Positions 8,637 to 16,847 of a stretch of DNA of 64,000 nucleotides are shown here, one piece after another; positions within the stretch are counted from its first letter, which is position 1, and each line of letters opens with the position of its first letter. Location of the stretch: positions 327,923 through 391,922 of the forward strand of contig NZ_VHIM01000004.1 of the NCBI RefSeq assembly GCF_006494655.1. Direction: 5' to 3'. The stretch comes from Arthrobacter agilis. Lineage in GTDB: Bacteria; Actinomycetota; Actinomycetes; Actinomycetales; Micrococcaceae. The translations under genes and the position numbers were made by a program. Below the pieces are notes generated by a model. That model was not told the DNA's origin and did no database searches. It worked only from the letters and a program-made list of their open reading frames with translations.

Positions 8637-9278
8637 ATGCAGCACGAGGACACGCTGACCGCGATCGAGTTCGCGGGATTGTCCGTCTACGAGACGTGGA
8701 TGCACTACTGCAACATGGGTGGCCGGCTGGACTACCTCGAGTTCGACGCCTACCTCCACGGCCTGTATCTCCTCCCCTGCGAGGAGTCCGATGTCGTCTC
8801 GCAGTCCGTCAACGAACTCATTGACGACCTCTGCGGCGCCGACGATCCCGGGATGTGCCGTGCGCCGTACTCGACGAACCGCCGCGCCGATACGGGTGGG
8901 TTCGTCGACCTCGAGCCCGGCGATGTCGCCTACGACGACGGCGACTGGACGCTCACCGGCATCGGAGCGGGCGGGATGCCCGGGATCGACGACGGCGACT
9001 GGCAGCTCGTCTGCGACGGACCGGGCGGGATCGCCGGAATCACCGGGATGCCGGGGACCTCCGGGATCGACGACGGTCCCTTCACGGTTCCCGTGGACGA
9101 CCTCGCGGGGCCGCACAGCCCCGCGACCTTCGGCTCCCGGTTCCTCTCGGGTGTCGACTTCAGCACCCTGACCGGACGGCCCGGTGTACCGCTGCCCCCC
9201 GGCTGCACCCTCGACCTGCTGGGCGAGGTCCTGGACAGCGGCGTGATCGGGCGGATCCTCTCCTTCGATCCGCGGTAG
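8637..9278 (+). CDS. DAYLH/NELIDDL-type small protein with Gly-rich tail
   Basis: A 213-residue acidic protein of unknown function. Residues 10-65 are a helical module (VYETWMHYCNMGGRLDYLEF, DAYLHGLYLLPCEESD, SQSVNELIDDL). This module is shared with the 94-residue protein at 61104. The rest (about 75-213) is absent from that paralogue and is low in complexity: it contains repeated GIDDG and GMPG units (GAGGMPGIDDGDW, GGIAGITGMPGTSGIDDG) and ends in a Pro/Gly/Leu-rich segment. The start has AGGAGGAG 6 nt upstream. No signal peptide is seen. It sits between sugE and the terC-like gene. Confidence 0.75.
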   Translation: MQHEDTLTAIEFAGLSVYETWMHYCNMGGRLDYLEFDAYLHGLYLLPCEESDVVSQSVNELIDDLCGADDPGMCRAPYSTNRRADTGGFVDLEPGDVAYDDGDWTLTGIGAGGMPGIDDGDWQLVCDGPGGIAGITGMPGTSGIDDGPFTVPVDDLAGPHSPATFGSRFLSGVDFSTLTGRPGVPLPPGCTLDLLGEVLDSGVIGRILSFDPR

Positions 9279-9284
9279 CCGCCC

Positions 9285-10481
9285 CTATCCGCCGGGTGCC
9301 CGCTGCAGGGCGTCGCCGTGCTCCTCGTGTGCCCTCCTGATCAGGTCCATGACCTCGGTCTCGTTGCGGATGAGGCGCCTGAACTTCTCCGGCAGCTTCT
9401 TCAGGTCCTGCTCCTCGGCGCACAGCTTCGCGTAGATCTTCTCGCGCTCGGCGAGGTCCGTCTCGTAGGTCAGGTCGAGGTACTCGGCGGCATGGCGCTT
9501 CGCACCCGAGACCGCATTCTTGGCCCTGCCCTTGGGACTGAGGACCGAGGCCAGCACCGTCACGATCAGCACACCCAGGATCACGCCGAGGGAGAGCCCC
9601 GTGCCGATCTCGACGACGTCGACGTGCTCGCCGTTGTTGATGAAGGGGAGGTTGTTCTCGTGCAGGGCGTGGAGGATCAGTTTCACGCCGATGAAGCCGA
9701 GGATCACGGCCAGACCGTAGGAGAGGTAGATGAGGCGGTCGAGCAGCCCGTCGATGAGGAAGAACAGTTGGCGGAGGCCCATGAGCGAGAACGCCGTGGC
9801 GGTGAACACGATGAACGTGTTCTGCGTCAGCCCGAAGATCGCGGGGATCGAATCCAGTGCGAACAGGATGTCCGTGGCGCCGATCGCCACCATGACGATC
9901 AGCATGGGCGTCAGGACACGCTTGCCGTTCTCCACCGTGAACAGCTTGTCGCCGTCGTAGTGCTCCGAGGCCGGCAGGAAGCGCCGGGCGAGCCGGATGA
10001 TGGTGCTGTCTCCGCCGTCGTCGTGCCCGCCCGGCTTCAGCAGGTTGCCTGCCGTGAGGAGGAGGATCAGGCCGAAGATGTAGAACACCCAGGCGAAGCT
10101 GTTGATGAGGGCGGCGCCCAGGAAGATGAAGCCCGTGCGCGCTATCAACGAGAAGACGATCCCGAAGAGGAGTACCTTCTGCTGATCCGCCCTCGGCACC
10201 CTGAAGCTGGACATGATGATCAGGAAGACGAAGAGATTGTCCACGGACAACGCCTTCTCCGTCACGTAGCCCGCGAAGTATTCCGTGCCCATCGTCGCGC
10301 CGCCGAAGACGAGCACCCCGACGCCGAAGAGGAGCGCGAGCCCCACGTAGATGGAGGACCAGATGGCCGATTCGCGAAGGGTCGGGGTGTGGGCCTTGCG
10401 GACGTGGAAGAAGAAGTCGAACAGCAGCAGCCCCGCGATCCCCGCCACCGTGGCTGCCCAGACGTAGAACGGAACTTCCAT
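9285..10481 (-). CDS. TerC/Alx-family integral membrane protein
   Basis: A 398-residue membrane protein of the TerC family, whose members are implicated in Mn2+ or other metal efflux and tellurite resistance. Seven to nine helices carry the family signature EYFAGYVTEKALSVDNLFVF (about 68-87) and the second acidic helix DILFALDSIPAIFGLTQ (about 193-209), which hold the intramembrane Asp/Glu residues. A cytosolic C-terminal tail of about 75 residues (EYLDLTYETDLAEREKIYAK...) extends past the usual end. The start has GAGGAG 8 nt upstream. It stands alone, divergent from the alcohol dehydrogenase. No yybP-ykoY element was recognised in the short upstream region. Confidence 0.9.
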   Translation of the reverse strand: MEVPFYVWAATVAGIAGLLLFDFFFHVRKAHTPTLRESAIWSSIYVGLALLFGVGVLVFGGATMGTEYFAGYVTEKALSVDNLFVFLIIMSSFRVPRADQQKVLLFGIVFSLIARTGFIFLGAALINSFAWVFYIFGLILLLTAGNLLKPGGHDDGGDSTIIRLARRFLPASEHYDGDKLFTVENGKRVLTPMLIVMVAIGATDILFALDSIPAIFGLTQNTFIVFTATAFSLMGLRQLFFLIDGLLDRLIYLSYGLAVILGFIGVKLILHALHENNLPFINNGEHVDVVEIGTGLSLGVILGVLIVTVLASVLSPKGRAKNAVSGAKRHAAEYLDLTYETDLAEREKIYAKLCAEEQDLKKLPEKFRRLIRNETEVMDLIRRAHEEHGDALQRAPGG

Positions 10482-10583
10482 GCGCTGGTCTCCTCGTGGG
10501 GATTGCCGGCCGGTGTGTGCTCGTAACGGTACTGGCCCCCGCCTAGACTGGCGCCGTCCGCACCTTTATGACGAGGGGATGCC

Positions 10584-11714
10584 ATGAGCCCGACCATGCG
10601 AGCCGCGGTGCTGCGCGCCGCGGACCTGCCGGCCCCCTATGCGGACAGCCGGCCCCTCTCCCTGGAGTCCGTCCCGGTGCCGTCGCCGCGCACGGGCGAG
10701 GTGCTGGTGCGGGTGGAACGGGCCGGTCTCTGCCACTCCGACCTCTCGGTGATCGACGGGTCACGCGTCCGCCCCCTGCCCATGGCGCTCGGCCACGAGG
10801 CGACCGGCGTCGTCGAACGCGTGGGAGACGGCGTGGACGATGTGCGCCCCGGCGACCACGTGGTCCTCGTGTTCGTCCCCTCGTGCGGCTCCTGCCGCGC
10901 GTGCTCGGCCGGCCGGCCCGCGCTCTGCTACCGCGGGGCCGACGCCAACGGGACCGGGGACCTGCTGCACGGTCCGGCCGTCCTGGCGACCTCCGAGGGC
11001 GAGCGCATCAACCACCATCTCGGCGTGTCCGCCTTCGCCCGGTACGCCGTCGTCGCGCGTGAGTCCGTGGTGGTGATCGACGACGACGTCCCGTTCGACG
11101 TCGCCGCGATGTTCGGCTGCGCAGCCCTCACGGGGATCGGCGCCGTGCTCAACACCGCGCACGTCACGGAGGGTCAGTCCGTCGTCGTGTTCGGTCTGGG
11201 CGCCGTGGGACTCATGGCTGTGATGGCGGCGGCCCAGGTGGCGGGAACCACGGTGATCGCCATCGATCCGCTGGCCGCCAAGCAGGACCTCGCCCTCCGC
11301 TGCGGTGCCCGGCAGGCGGGAAGCCCCGAAGAAGCGGCGGGGCTGGTCGCGGCGGCCACGGACGGTGGCGCCGACGTCGTCATCGAAGCGGTGGGCAGCG
11401 GCCGGGTCCTCGAGGCAGGCCTGCAGCTGCTCGCGCGCGGCGGCGCGGTCGTGTCCGTCGGCCTGCCGCACCCGGACCAGCAGATCTCCGTCCAGGCCCT
11501 GCAGTTCGCCGGTATGGGACGCCGCCTCCTCGGCTGCTACATGGGCGACGCCGTCCCGGGGCGGGACATCCCCGCCTACCTGGACCTCTGGCGGCAGGGG
11601 AAACTCCCCGTCGAGCTGCTCCACACGGACACACGCCCGCTCGATGACCTCAACGAGAGCCTTGACGCCCTCGCCGAAGGACGGGTGGTGCGGCGCATCT
11701 TCACCCTCGGCTAG
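10584..11714 (+). CDS. Zinc-dependent alcohol dehydrogenase (class III-like)
   Basis: A 376-residue medium-chain dehydrogenase/reductase. Catalytic zinc ligands are seen in GLCHSD and GHEATG. The structural zinc site is CGSCRACSAGRPALC (about 93-107). The Rossmann motif is VFGLGAVGLMAV (about 197-208), followed by the acidic strand end AIDP. The long segment around residues 108-140 fits the class III or aryl-alcohol type. The substrate is unknown. Start ATG follows GAGGGG 6 nt upstream; an additional -10-like TAGACT lies about 35 bp upstream. An aldo-keto reductase follows after 76 bp, so the pair may act on aldehydes and alcohols, but a separate promoter is possible. Confidence 0.9.
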   Translation: MSPTMRAAVLRAADLPAPYADSRPLSLESVPVPSPRTGEVLVRVERAGLCHSDLSVIDGSRVRPLPMALGHEATGVVERVGDGVDDVRPGDHVVLVFVPSCGSCRACSAGRPALCYRGADANGTGDLLHGPAVLATSEGERINHHLGVSAFARYAVVARESVVVIDDDVPFDVAAMFGCAALTGIGAVLNTAHVTEGQSVVVFGLGAVGLMAVMAAAQVAGTTVIAIDPLAAKQDLALRCGARQAGSPEEAAGLVAAATDGGADVVIEAVGSGRVLEAGLQLLARGGAVVSVGLPHPDQQISVQALQFAGMGRRLLGCYMGDAVPGRDIPAYLDLWRQGKLPVELLHTDTRPLDDLNESLDALAEGRVVRRIFTLG

Positions 11715-11790
11715 AACTTTGTTGTCATTGGCACCAAATCCTGAAGCGTGCTTACCATTGGGCAGCACGTCTATCCAAAGGAGAACGACA

Positions 11791-12654
11791 ATGCAGCAAC
11801 GCTCACTCGGCGGTATCCAGGTCGGCTCGATCGGTCTGGGAGGCATGCCCATGTCCATCGAGGGTCGTCCTGACGAGGACCGCTCCATCCGCACCATTCA
11901 CGCAGCACTCGACGCAGGTGTCACCCTGATCGACACCGCGGATGCCTACCACCGTGACGCGGACGAGGTGGGCCACAACGAGTCCCTCATCGCCAAGGCG
12001 CTCGCGAGCTACGGGTCCGACACCTCGGGCATCCTCGTGGCCACCAAGGGCGGGCACCTGCGGCCCGGCGACGGCTCATGGACGCTGAACGGTCATCCGG
12101 ACTACCTCAAGGAAGCCGCCCGGGCCTCGCTCTCCCGGCTCGGCGGCGACGCCATCGACCTCTACCAGTTCCACCGTCCGGATACCGAGGTCCCCTACGA
12201 GGACTCGATCGGGGCACTCAAGGACCTGCTGGACGAGGGCGTGATCCGCATGGCGGGCATCTCGAACGCCACGACGGACCAGATCCGCAAGGCCAACCAG
12301 ATCCTCGACGGCAAGCTGGTCTCGGTGCAGAACCAGTTCTCCCCGGCATTCCGTTCCAGCCAGGACGAGCTGCGCTACTGCGGCGAGAACGGCATCGCGT
12401 TCCTCCCCTGGAGCCCGCTCGGCGGCATCCAGAAGGCCGGCGGTCTGGGCGAGAGCTTCGCCCCCTTCCAGGAGGCCGCGGACAAGCACGGCGTCAGCCC
12501 GCAGCAGATCTGCCTCGCCTGGGAGCTCGCGCTCGCACCCACGGTCATCCCGATCCCGGGCGCCTCCCGCCCCGAGAGCATCACGGACTCGGCAAAGGCC
12601 TCGGAGCTGCAGCTCTCCTCCGAGGAGATCGACGCACTCTCGGCGACCGCCTGA
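11791..12654 (+). CDS. Aldo/keto reductase
   Basis: A 287-residue (alpha/beta)8-barrel NADPH-dependent reductase. The catalytic tetrad is visible in order: DTADAYH (Asp and Tyr, about 49-55), ATKGGH (Lys) and YQFHRPD (His). The C-terminal part PIPGASRPESITDS forms the cofactor phosphate loop. It resembles the YajO/YdbC-like oxidoreductases. The ATG at 11791 is chosen because AAAGGAG lies 8 nt upstream and it matches the family start MQQRSLGGIQVGSIGLGG; a longer frame overlaps the dehydrogenase upstream. A strong hairpin terminator follows. Confidence 0.92.
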   Translation: MQQRSLGGIQVGSIGLGGMPMSIEGRPDEDRSIRTIHAALDAGVTLIDTADAYHRDADEVGHNESLIAKALASYGSDTSGILVATKGGHLRPGDGSWTLNGHPDYLKEAARASLSRLGGDAIDLYQFHRPDTEVPYEDSIGALKDLLDEGVIRMAGISNATTDQIRKANQILDGKLVSVQNQFSPAFRSSQDELRYCGENGIAFLPWSPLGGIQKAGGLGESFAPFQEAADKHGVSPQQICLAWELALAPTVIPIPGASRPESITDSAKASELQLSSEEIDALSATA

Positions 12655-12668
12655 CCGGTTGCTCCACC

Positions 12669-12702
12669 GGACGCCCGCCCTTCCCTCGGGGGGCGGGCGT
12701 CC
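12669..12702. terminator. Bidirectional hairpin terminator
   Basis: GGACGCCCGCCC and GGGCGGGCGTCC form a 12-bp stem around a 10-base loop. It lies between the convergent aldo/keto reductase and cyclase-family genes, so it can serve both. Confidence 0.75.
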
Positions 12703-12714
12703 GTGCGCCGGCGG

Positions 12715-13377
12715 TCAGCTGTCCAGCTGCAGGGCGACGGCGCGCACCGGAGAGCCGTCCACGCCCGCCAGGGCGAGCGGCAGGACGGACACGACGGGAT
12801 GTGACCAGTCCACCGCGGCGAGGTTCGCCAGATTCTCGAGGATCAGCCCGCCCTCGCCCTGGAAGCGCGCGTGGAACGGCAGGACGCCCTCGTTCCGCAG
12901 GGTGGAATCCGGGTTCAGGGTGTCCGTCCCCATCAGCGTGACCCCCCGAGCCAGCAGGCCATCGGCCACGTCCGCCGCGAGGACCGGGTGGTCGAGGTAG
13001 CGCTGCGTTCCGAAGTGCACGGACCAGTCCGTGCGGAAGAGCACCATGGCCGTCTCCGGCCCGCCCTGCAGGCGGTCCACGAGCGGGCCCCGGACGTCCT
13101 CCCACGTGATCGTGGCGTGCGGTTCGCGTCCCGTGCAGTCCACCACGATCGCGGGCCCGACCAGCCGACCGAGCTCGATGTCGTCGACCGCAGCACCCCC
13201 GGTCACCGAGTGCAACGGCGCGTCCAGATGTGTCCCGGTGTGCGAACCGAGCCGTAGGGATGCCACCTGGTAGCCGTCCTCCTCCACCGTCGCGACGGTG
13301 CCCACCGCGACCTCCGGGTCCCCGGGGTACACCTGCATCCCCTTGCGGATCGGCTGGCTCAGATCAACGATCCGCAT
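12715..13377 (-). CDS. Cyclase-family hydrolase (kynurenine formamidase-like)
   Basis: A 220-residue metal-dependent amidohydrolase of the cyclase family (KynB, isatin hydrolase, cyclic-imide hydrolase relatives). The diagnostic metal site SHTGTHLDAPLH lies at about 46-57, and GTDTLNPD and a C-terminal LPLALAGVDGSPVRAVAL match the family. The start ATG lies 11 bp inside the 3' end of the upstream permease gene (14-bp overlap), with AAAGGAG 6 nt before it, so translation is probably coupled. It is the last gene of a three-gene operon with an NCS1 permease and an NTF2-like protein. This suggests ring-opening of an imported cyclic amide or imide, or another N-acyl compound. Confidence 0.88.
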   Translation of the reverse strand: MRIVDLSQPIRKGMQVYPGDPEVAVGTVATVEEDGYQVASLRLGSHTGTHLDAPLHSVTGGAAVDDIELGRLVGPAIVVDCTGREPHATITWEDVRGPLVDRLQGGPETAMVLFRTDWSVHFGTQRYLDHPVLAADVADGLLARGVTLMGTDTLNPDSTLRNEGVLPFHARFQGEGGLILENLANLAAVDWSHPVVSVLPLALAGVDGSPVRAVALQLDS

Positions 13378-14770
13378 GGGTCTCCTTTCGTTCCGGCAGA
13401 TCGAGCAGGTGGGCGTGAGCCCGCTTCGTCCGGTCGATGCGACCGGTGGCGGCAGCCCAACCGAGGTACAGCAGCGCCGACAGCACGAAGGTGGGAATCG
13501 TGGCGCCGATCGGACTCGGCACCACGTAGGTGAGCAGGAGGGAGGCACCCGCGCCGGTCAGCCAGACCAGGACTGCGGCGATGTTGACCCCTCCGGTGAA
13601 CCAGTACTCCCCGCCCCTGCCGCGGAGGATGTCCCGCCCGTAGTGGCGCGCGCGCACGAGGTAGTAGTCGACGAGCATGATGGCGAACACGGGGATGAAC
13701 AGCGAACCGATCACCACGAGGAAAGCCGTGAACTGGTCGAGGAGCGCGAGCCAGGTGGACCCGAGGATCGAGATCGTCCCGAGGACGATGGCCGTGGGCA
13801 GGAACGTCACCCGGCGCGACGGCGCCATGTTGACGACCGACGCCACCATCCCGTAGACCACCATCGTGTTGGTGGCCATGACGGACAGGAAGATCACGAG
13901 GGCCAGGGGCGCTCCGAACGCGGCGACGATCACGGTCGGATCGAACGCGAGGGCCTCGCCGCCGTCGAGCACCACATAGCCGATGGCCGTGGCGCCGAGT
14001 GTCATCGCCAGCACGGTGGACAGCGTGTAGCCCACTCCCGAGCCGATCATCCCGGCCGCCTGCGTCCGCGCGAGCCTGTTGAACTCCGCGGACAGGACGG
14101 TCCAGGAGATGGCTGTGGCGATGACGACGTCGAGCGCCGCCACCGGCGTCCAGCCCGCCTCCGTGTCCTGCGGGATGGCCACGAAATCGGCCGGCCCGTG
14201 CGCGAGGAAGGCTGTCACGAAGATGTAGGCCATGAAGGCCAGGATCACGAGGGCCAGCCATGGTTCGACCCGCGCGATTCCCGTGTGGCCGAAGATCGCC
14301 AGGCACACCACGAGGAGCTGGCAGAGCACCGAGAACAGGACGGGGCTCGAGAAGCCCGTCGCCTGCTCCACGAGGAAGTTCACGGTCACGCCGGCCAGCA
14401 TCGCCTGGACCCAGCTCCAGCCCATGAGCGTCACGACATTCGCGGCGACCGGCAGGAAGGAGCCCCGCAGGCCGAAGGAGCCCTTGGTGAGGGACATCGT
14501 GGGCAGGCCCGTCCGGGTGCCCATGTTGCCCACGAGCACCAGGACGGAGCCGCCGAGCAGCGTACCCAGCACGATCATCGCGATCGCGGTCCCCCACCCG
14601 ATCCCGGGCACGAACAGCGTGCCGGTCAGCAGGGTGGTCACCACGAGGTTGGCGGCGAGCCAGATCATGCCCATGCGCGCCGTCCCGAGGGTTCCGCGCA
14701 GCGGACCGTAGCCGTCGGACTGCTGGTCGAGGTGGTTGGCGAGGCGCCGGTAGGCGGAGGTCGTGCTCAT
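13364..14770 (-). CDS. NCS1/cytosine-permease-family transporter
   Basis: A 468-residue transporter with about twelve membrane helices of the purine-cytosine permease (NCS1) family, which import nucleobases, hydantoins, allantoin or thiamine-type compounds with Na+ or H+. The N terminus DQQSDGYGPLRGTLGTARMGMIWLAAN and the glycine-rich GLPTMSLTKGSFGLRGSFLPVAANVVTLMGW (helices 1-3) are typical. Its ATG overlaps the stop of the upstream NTF2-like gene as ATGA, and its 3' end overlaps the cyclase start, giving a tightly coupled operon. It is probably the uptake step for the substrate of the cyclase-family hydrolase. Confidence 0.87.
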   Translation of the reverse strand: MSTTSAYRRLANHLDQQSDGYGPLRGTLGTARMGMIWLAANLVVTTLLTGTLFVPGIGWGTAIAMIVLGTLLGGSVLVLVGNMGTRTGLPTMSLTKGSFGLRGSFLPVAANVVTLMGWSWVQAMLAGVTVNFLVEQATGFSSPVLFSVLCQLLVVCLAIFGHTGIARVEPWLALVILAFMAYIFVTAFLAHGPADFVAIPQDTEAGWTPVAALDVVIATAISWTVLSAEFNRLARTQAAGMIGSGVGYTLSTVLAMTLGATAIGYVVLDGGEALAFDPTVIVAAFGAPLALVIFLSVMATNTMVVYGMVASVVNMAPSRRVTFLPTAIVLGTISILGSTWLALLDQFTAFLVVIGSLFIPVFAIMLVDYYLVRARHYGRDILRGRGGEYWFTGGVNIAAVLVWLTGAGASLLLTYVVPSPIGATIPTFVLSALLYLGWAAATGRIDRTKRAHAHLLDLPERKETHADR

Positions 14771-15192
14771 GCTTCACTCTTCTCGGGGGAGTCGTCGGGG
14801 ACAGGGCTGAGGTGCTCGTGGACGGCTGTGACGCCGTCCGCACTGCGACGGAACACGATGGTTTCCCGCTCCTGGGTCGTCTCGGCGACACCGCCCGTCG
14901 AGGTGGTCGTGCGGACGTCATGGGTGAACACGGCCACGGACCCCATCAGCTGGACGCGCTGATGAGTGCTGACGCAGGCGGTGACCCGCCAGCCCTCGTC
15001 GAGCCAACCCGCCCACAGCCGCTCGTAGTCCGCGCGGCTCTCGAGCCGGTGGGGTTCGGTGTGGAACAGGAAGGTGGCGTCCTCGGCGAACCACCCGAAG
15101 TAGCCGGCGGTCTCCGTGGCCCCGAATGCGGCGACGAGGGCCGCGGCGGCCTCGAGGACTTCGGGTTCGGTCAGGTGTGCAGTGGTGGTCAT
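14767..15192 (-). CDS. NTF2/SnoaL-like small enzyme or binding protein
   Basis: A 141-residue protein of the cone-shaped NTF2-like fold (DUF4440/SnoaL type). It has a helical N-terminal half with YFGWFAEDATFLFHTEP and a beta-rich second half (VAVFTHDVRTTTSTG, QERETIVFRRSADG). Catalytic residues cannot be fixed in this family from sequence alone. ATG 15192 is preceded by GGGAGG at 7 nt; an in-frame ATG 18 bp further upstream lacks one. It heads the operon with the NCS1 permease and cyclase-family hydrolase (ATGA overlap). Confidence 0.78.
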   Translation of the reverse strand: MTTTAHLTEPEVLEAAAALVAAFGATETAGYFGWFAEDATFLFHTEPHRLESRADYERLWAGWLDEGWRVTACVSTHQRVQLMGSVAVFTHDVRTTTSTGGVAETTQERETIVFRRSADGVTAVHEHLSPVPDDSPEKSEA

Positions 15193-15226
15193 GCGGCTAC
15201 CTCCCGGCATTTGGTTGCCCCCCGGT

Positions 15227-15238
15227 CAACAGATGTTG
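15227..15238. promoter_or_regulatory. Short inverted repeat upstream of the NTF2-NCS1-cyclase operon
   Basis: CAACA-GA-TGTTG is an inverted repeat 35 bp before the operon's first start codon, in the promoter region shared with the divergent SDR gene. The half-site style fits a GntR or TetR operator, but no regulator gene is adjacent. Confidence 0.3.
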
Positions 15239-15339
15239 TCCACCAGAGTCTGTGTGATCCGCACAACACGCGTCAACCCCGCCCCGCTCCACGGGTCCCG
15301 ACCGTGCAATCCGACGCCGCGTCCCGCCCGCGGCGTTGC

Positions 15340-15345
15340 TAGGGT
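15340..15345 (+). promoter_or_regulatory. -10 box for a leaderless SDR mRNA
   Basis: TAGGGT is followed by GACCTC and the ATG at 15352; no ribosome binding site is present. This matches the TANNNT-N6-start pattern seen elsewhere in the window. Confidence 0.55.
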
Positions 15346-15351
15346 GACCTC

Positions 15352-16056
15352 ATGTCCCAGCACCCCGTCGCCCTCATCACCGGCGCGTCGCGCGGCATCG
15401 GCCGCGCCATCGCCGACGAGCTCGCCTCCACCCATCACCTGCTCCTCGGCGGGCGCGATCTCGCTGCGCTCGCCGACCTCTCGTCGTCGTTCCCGTCCGC
15501 TGAACCGTTCGCTGCGGAATTGCGCGATGCGGGACAGGTGGCGGCCGCGGTGGCCGGCATCCCCCGGCTGGACGTCCTCGTCCACTCGGCGGGCGTCCTG
15601 CGCATGGGTTCCGTCGGCGACCTGCCCGACGAGGCCTGGCGTGAGAGCTTCGAGGTGAACGTCTTCGCGGTGGCTTCCCTGACGCGTGCCCTGCTGCCCG
15701 CGCTGCGTTCAGCGCGGGGCCAGGTCATCGCGATCAACAGCGGCTCGGGCTACTCCTCGGGTGCAGGGTCCTCGGTCTACAGCGGGACGAAGTTCGCGCT
15801 GCGCGCCCTGACGGACGCGCTGCGCGAGGAGGAGCGGGAGCACGGCGTACGGGTCAGTTCCATCCACCCGGGCCGCGTCGCGACCGACATGCAGGAGGAG
15901 CTGCATGCCTGGGAGGGCAAGGACTACCGCCCCGACGCCTGGATCCGGCCGGACCAGGTGGCCAGGGCCGTCCGGCTCGCGGTCGACGCGAGCCCGGAAT
16001 CGACGATCGAGACGCTGAGCATCCGCCCGTCCGGCATCACCCTCGACCACGCCTGA
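15352..16056 (+). CDS. Short-chain dehydrogenase/reductase
   Basis: A 234-residue classical SDR. The cofactor motif TGASRGIGRAIA is at about 10-21, HSAGVLR replaces the usual NNAG, and the catalytic residues are Ser in NSGSGYSSG and the Tyr/Lys pair in YSGTKFAL (about 144-151). The segment HPGRVATDM after the active site is typical. The sequence GGRDLAALA after the second strand suggests NADPH. The substrate is unknown. The start is probably leaderless. It is divergent from the NTF2-NCS1-cyclase operon and convergent with the DUF2071 gene. Confidence 0.9.
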   Translation: MSQHPVALITGASRGIGRAIADELASTHHLLLGGRDLAALADLSSSFPSAEPFAAELRDAGQVAAAVAGIPRLDVLVHSAGVLRMGSVGDLPDEAWRESFEVNVFAVASLTRALLPALRSARGQVIAINSGSGYSSGAGSSVYSGTKFALRALTDALREEEREHGVRVSSIHPGRVATDMQEELHAWEGKDYRPDAWIRPDQVARAVRLAVDASPESTIETLSIRPSGITLDHA

Positions 16057-16085
16057 CGCAGCCCGTCATCCCTGGGGACCTCCGG

Positions 16086-16847
16086 TCACGGGCCGGCGAC
16101 CACACGCGGCCTGCCGAACTGCGTCTGCACGCCGGGAGAGAAGAGCACGGACGCGGGCGGGCCCTCGACGCGGAGGCCCGCCGCCCCGAGGAGTCCGTCG
16201 TCGAACTCCGTCAGCGCTGCCGGATGAAGCGGCCAGGGCGTATGCGTGTTGGGGATGTAGAGGGTGCGGCCGGCAAGACAGCTGTGCAGGCCGAACCGCG
16301 CGGTCAGCTCCAGGGACAGCGGGTCGGCCGCCGTTCGTGCGGTGTCGGGGCGGACGGCGAACCGAGAGCTCGCCTGGCGCCTGTACCGCACGACGTCGTA
16401 CCCGTACTCCCGCTGCCCGCCCTCCCCCCGCGTCACGGGTGAGCACCTGGACCAGACGTAGGGGATGCCGCCGCCGCGCGCGGCGATCACCACGGCCAGT
16501 CGCGAGGCGTCGAGGGTCACGAAGACCACCCCCCGCGTGCCGTCCGGGCCGCGCGAGTAGAGCCGTACGTTGACCTCGGTGAAGGACCCGAAGTACGGAA
16601 CCGGCAGTCCCCGCCCCAGGCCTGCGCCGACCATGCGGAAGCCGATGAGCCCTACCCACGATGTGCCGTCCACGATATCGGGCACGACGCCGGGGGGCAT
16701 GTAGCGCTCGACGGCCGCGGCCTCGATCCGCCAGTGCAGGAACACGGCGTCGGCCCAGCCCTGGTCCATGATGATCGGTCGGGGCAGGTCGGGGGCGAGA
16801 TGCCAGGCAGGATCGCGTGGTCCGTCGATGTGCTGGAAGTCCGTCAT
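16086..16847 (-). CDS. DUF2071 (YqjF-like) protein
   Basis: A 253-residue protein of the DUF2071/YqjF family, related to the acetoacetate decarboxylase-like fold and with no fixed biochemical role. Recognisable segments are FLHWRIEAAAVERYMPPGVVPDIVDGTSWVGLIGF and VPYFGSFTEVNVRLYSRGPDGTRGVVFVTLDASR. Its ATG overlaps the TGA of the upstream GH26-like lipoprotein gene (ATGA at 16844-16847), so the two are translationally coupled. This is an unusual pairing with no obvious pathway. Confidence 0.82.
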   Translation of the reverse strand: MTDFQHIDGPRDPAWHLAPDLPRPIIMDQGWADAVFLHWRIEAAAVERYMPPGVVPDIVDGTSWVGLIGFRMVGAGLGRGLPVPYFGSFTEVNVRLYSRGPDGTRGVVFVTLDASRLAVVIAARGGGIPYVWSRCSPVTRGEGGQREYGYDVVRYRRQASSRFAVRPDTARTAADPLSLELTARFGLHSCLAGRTLYIPNTHTPWPLHPAALTEFDDGLLGAAGLRVEGPPASVLFSPGVQTQFGRPRVVAGP

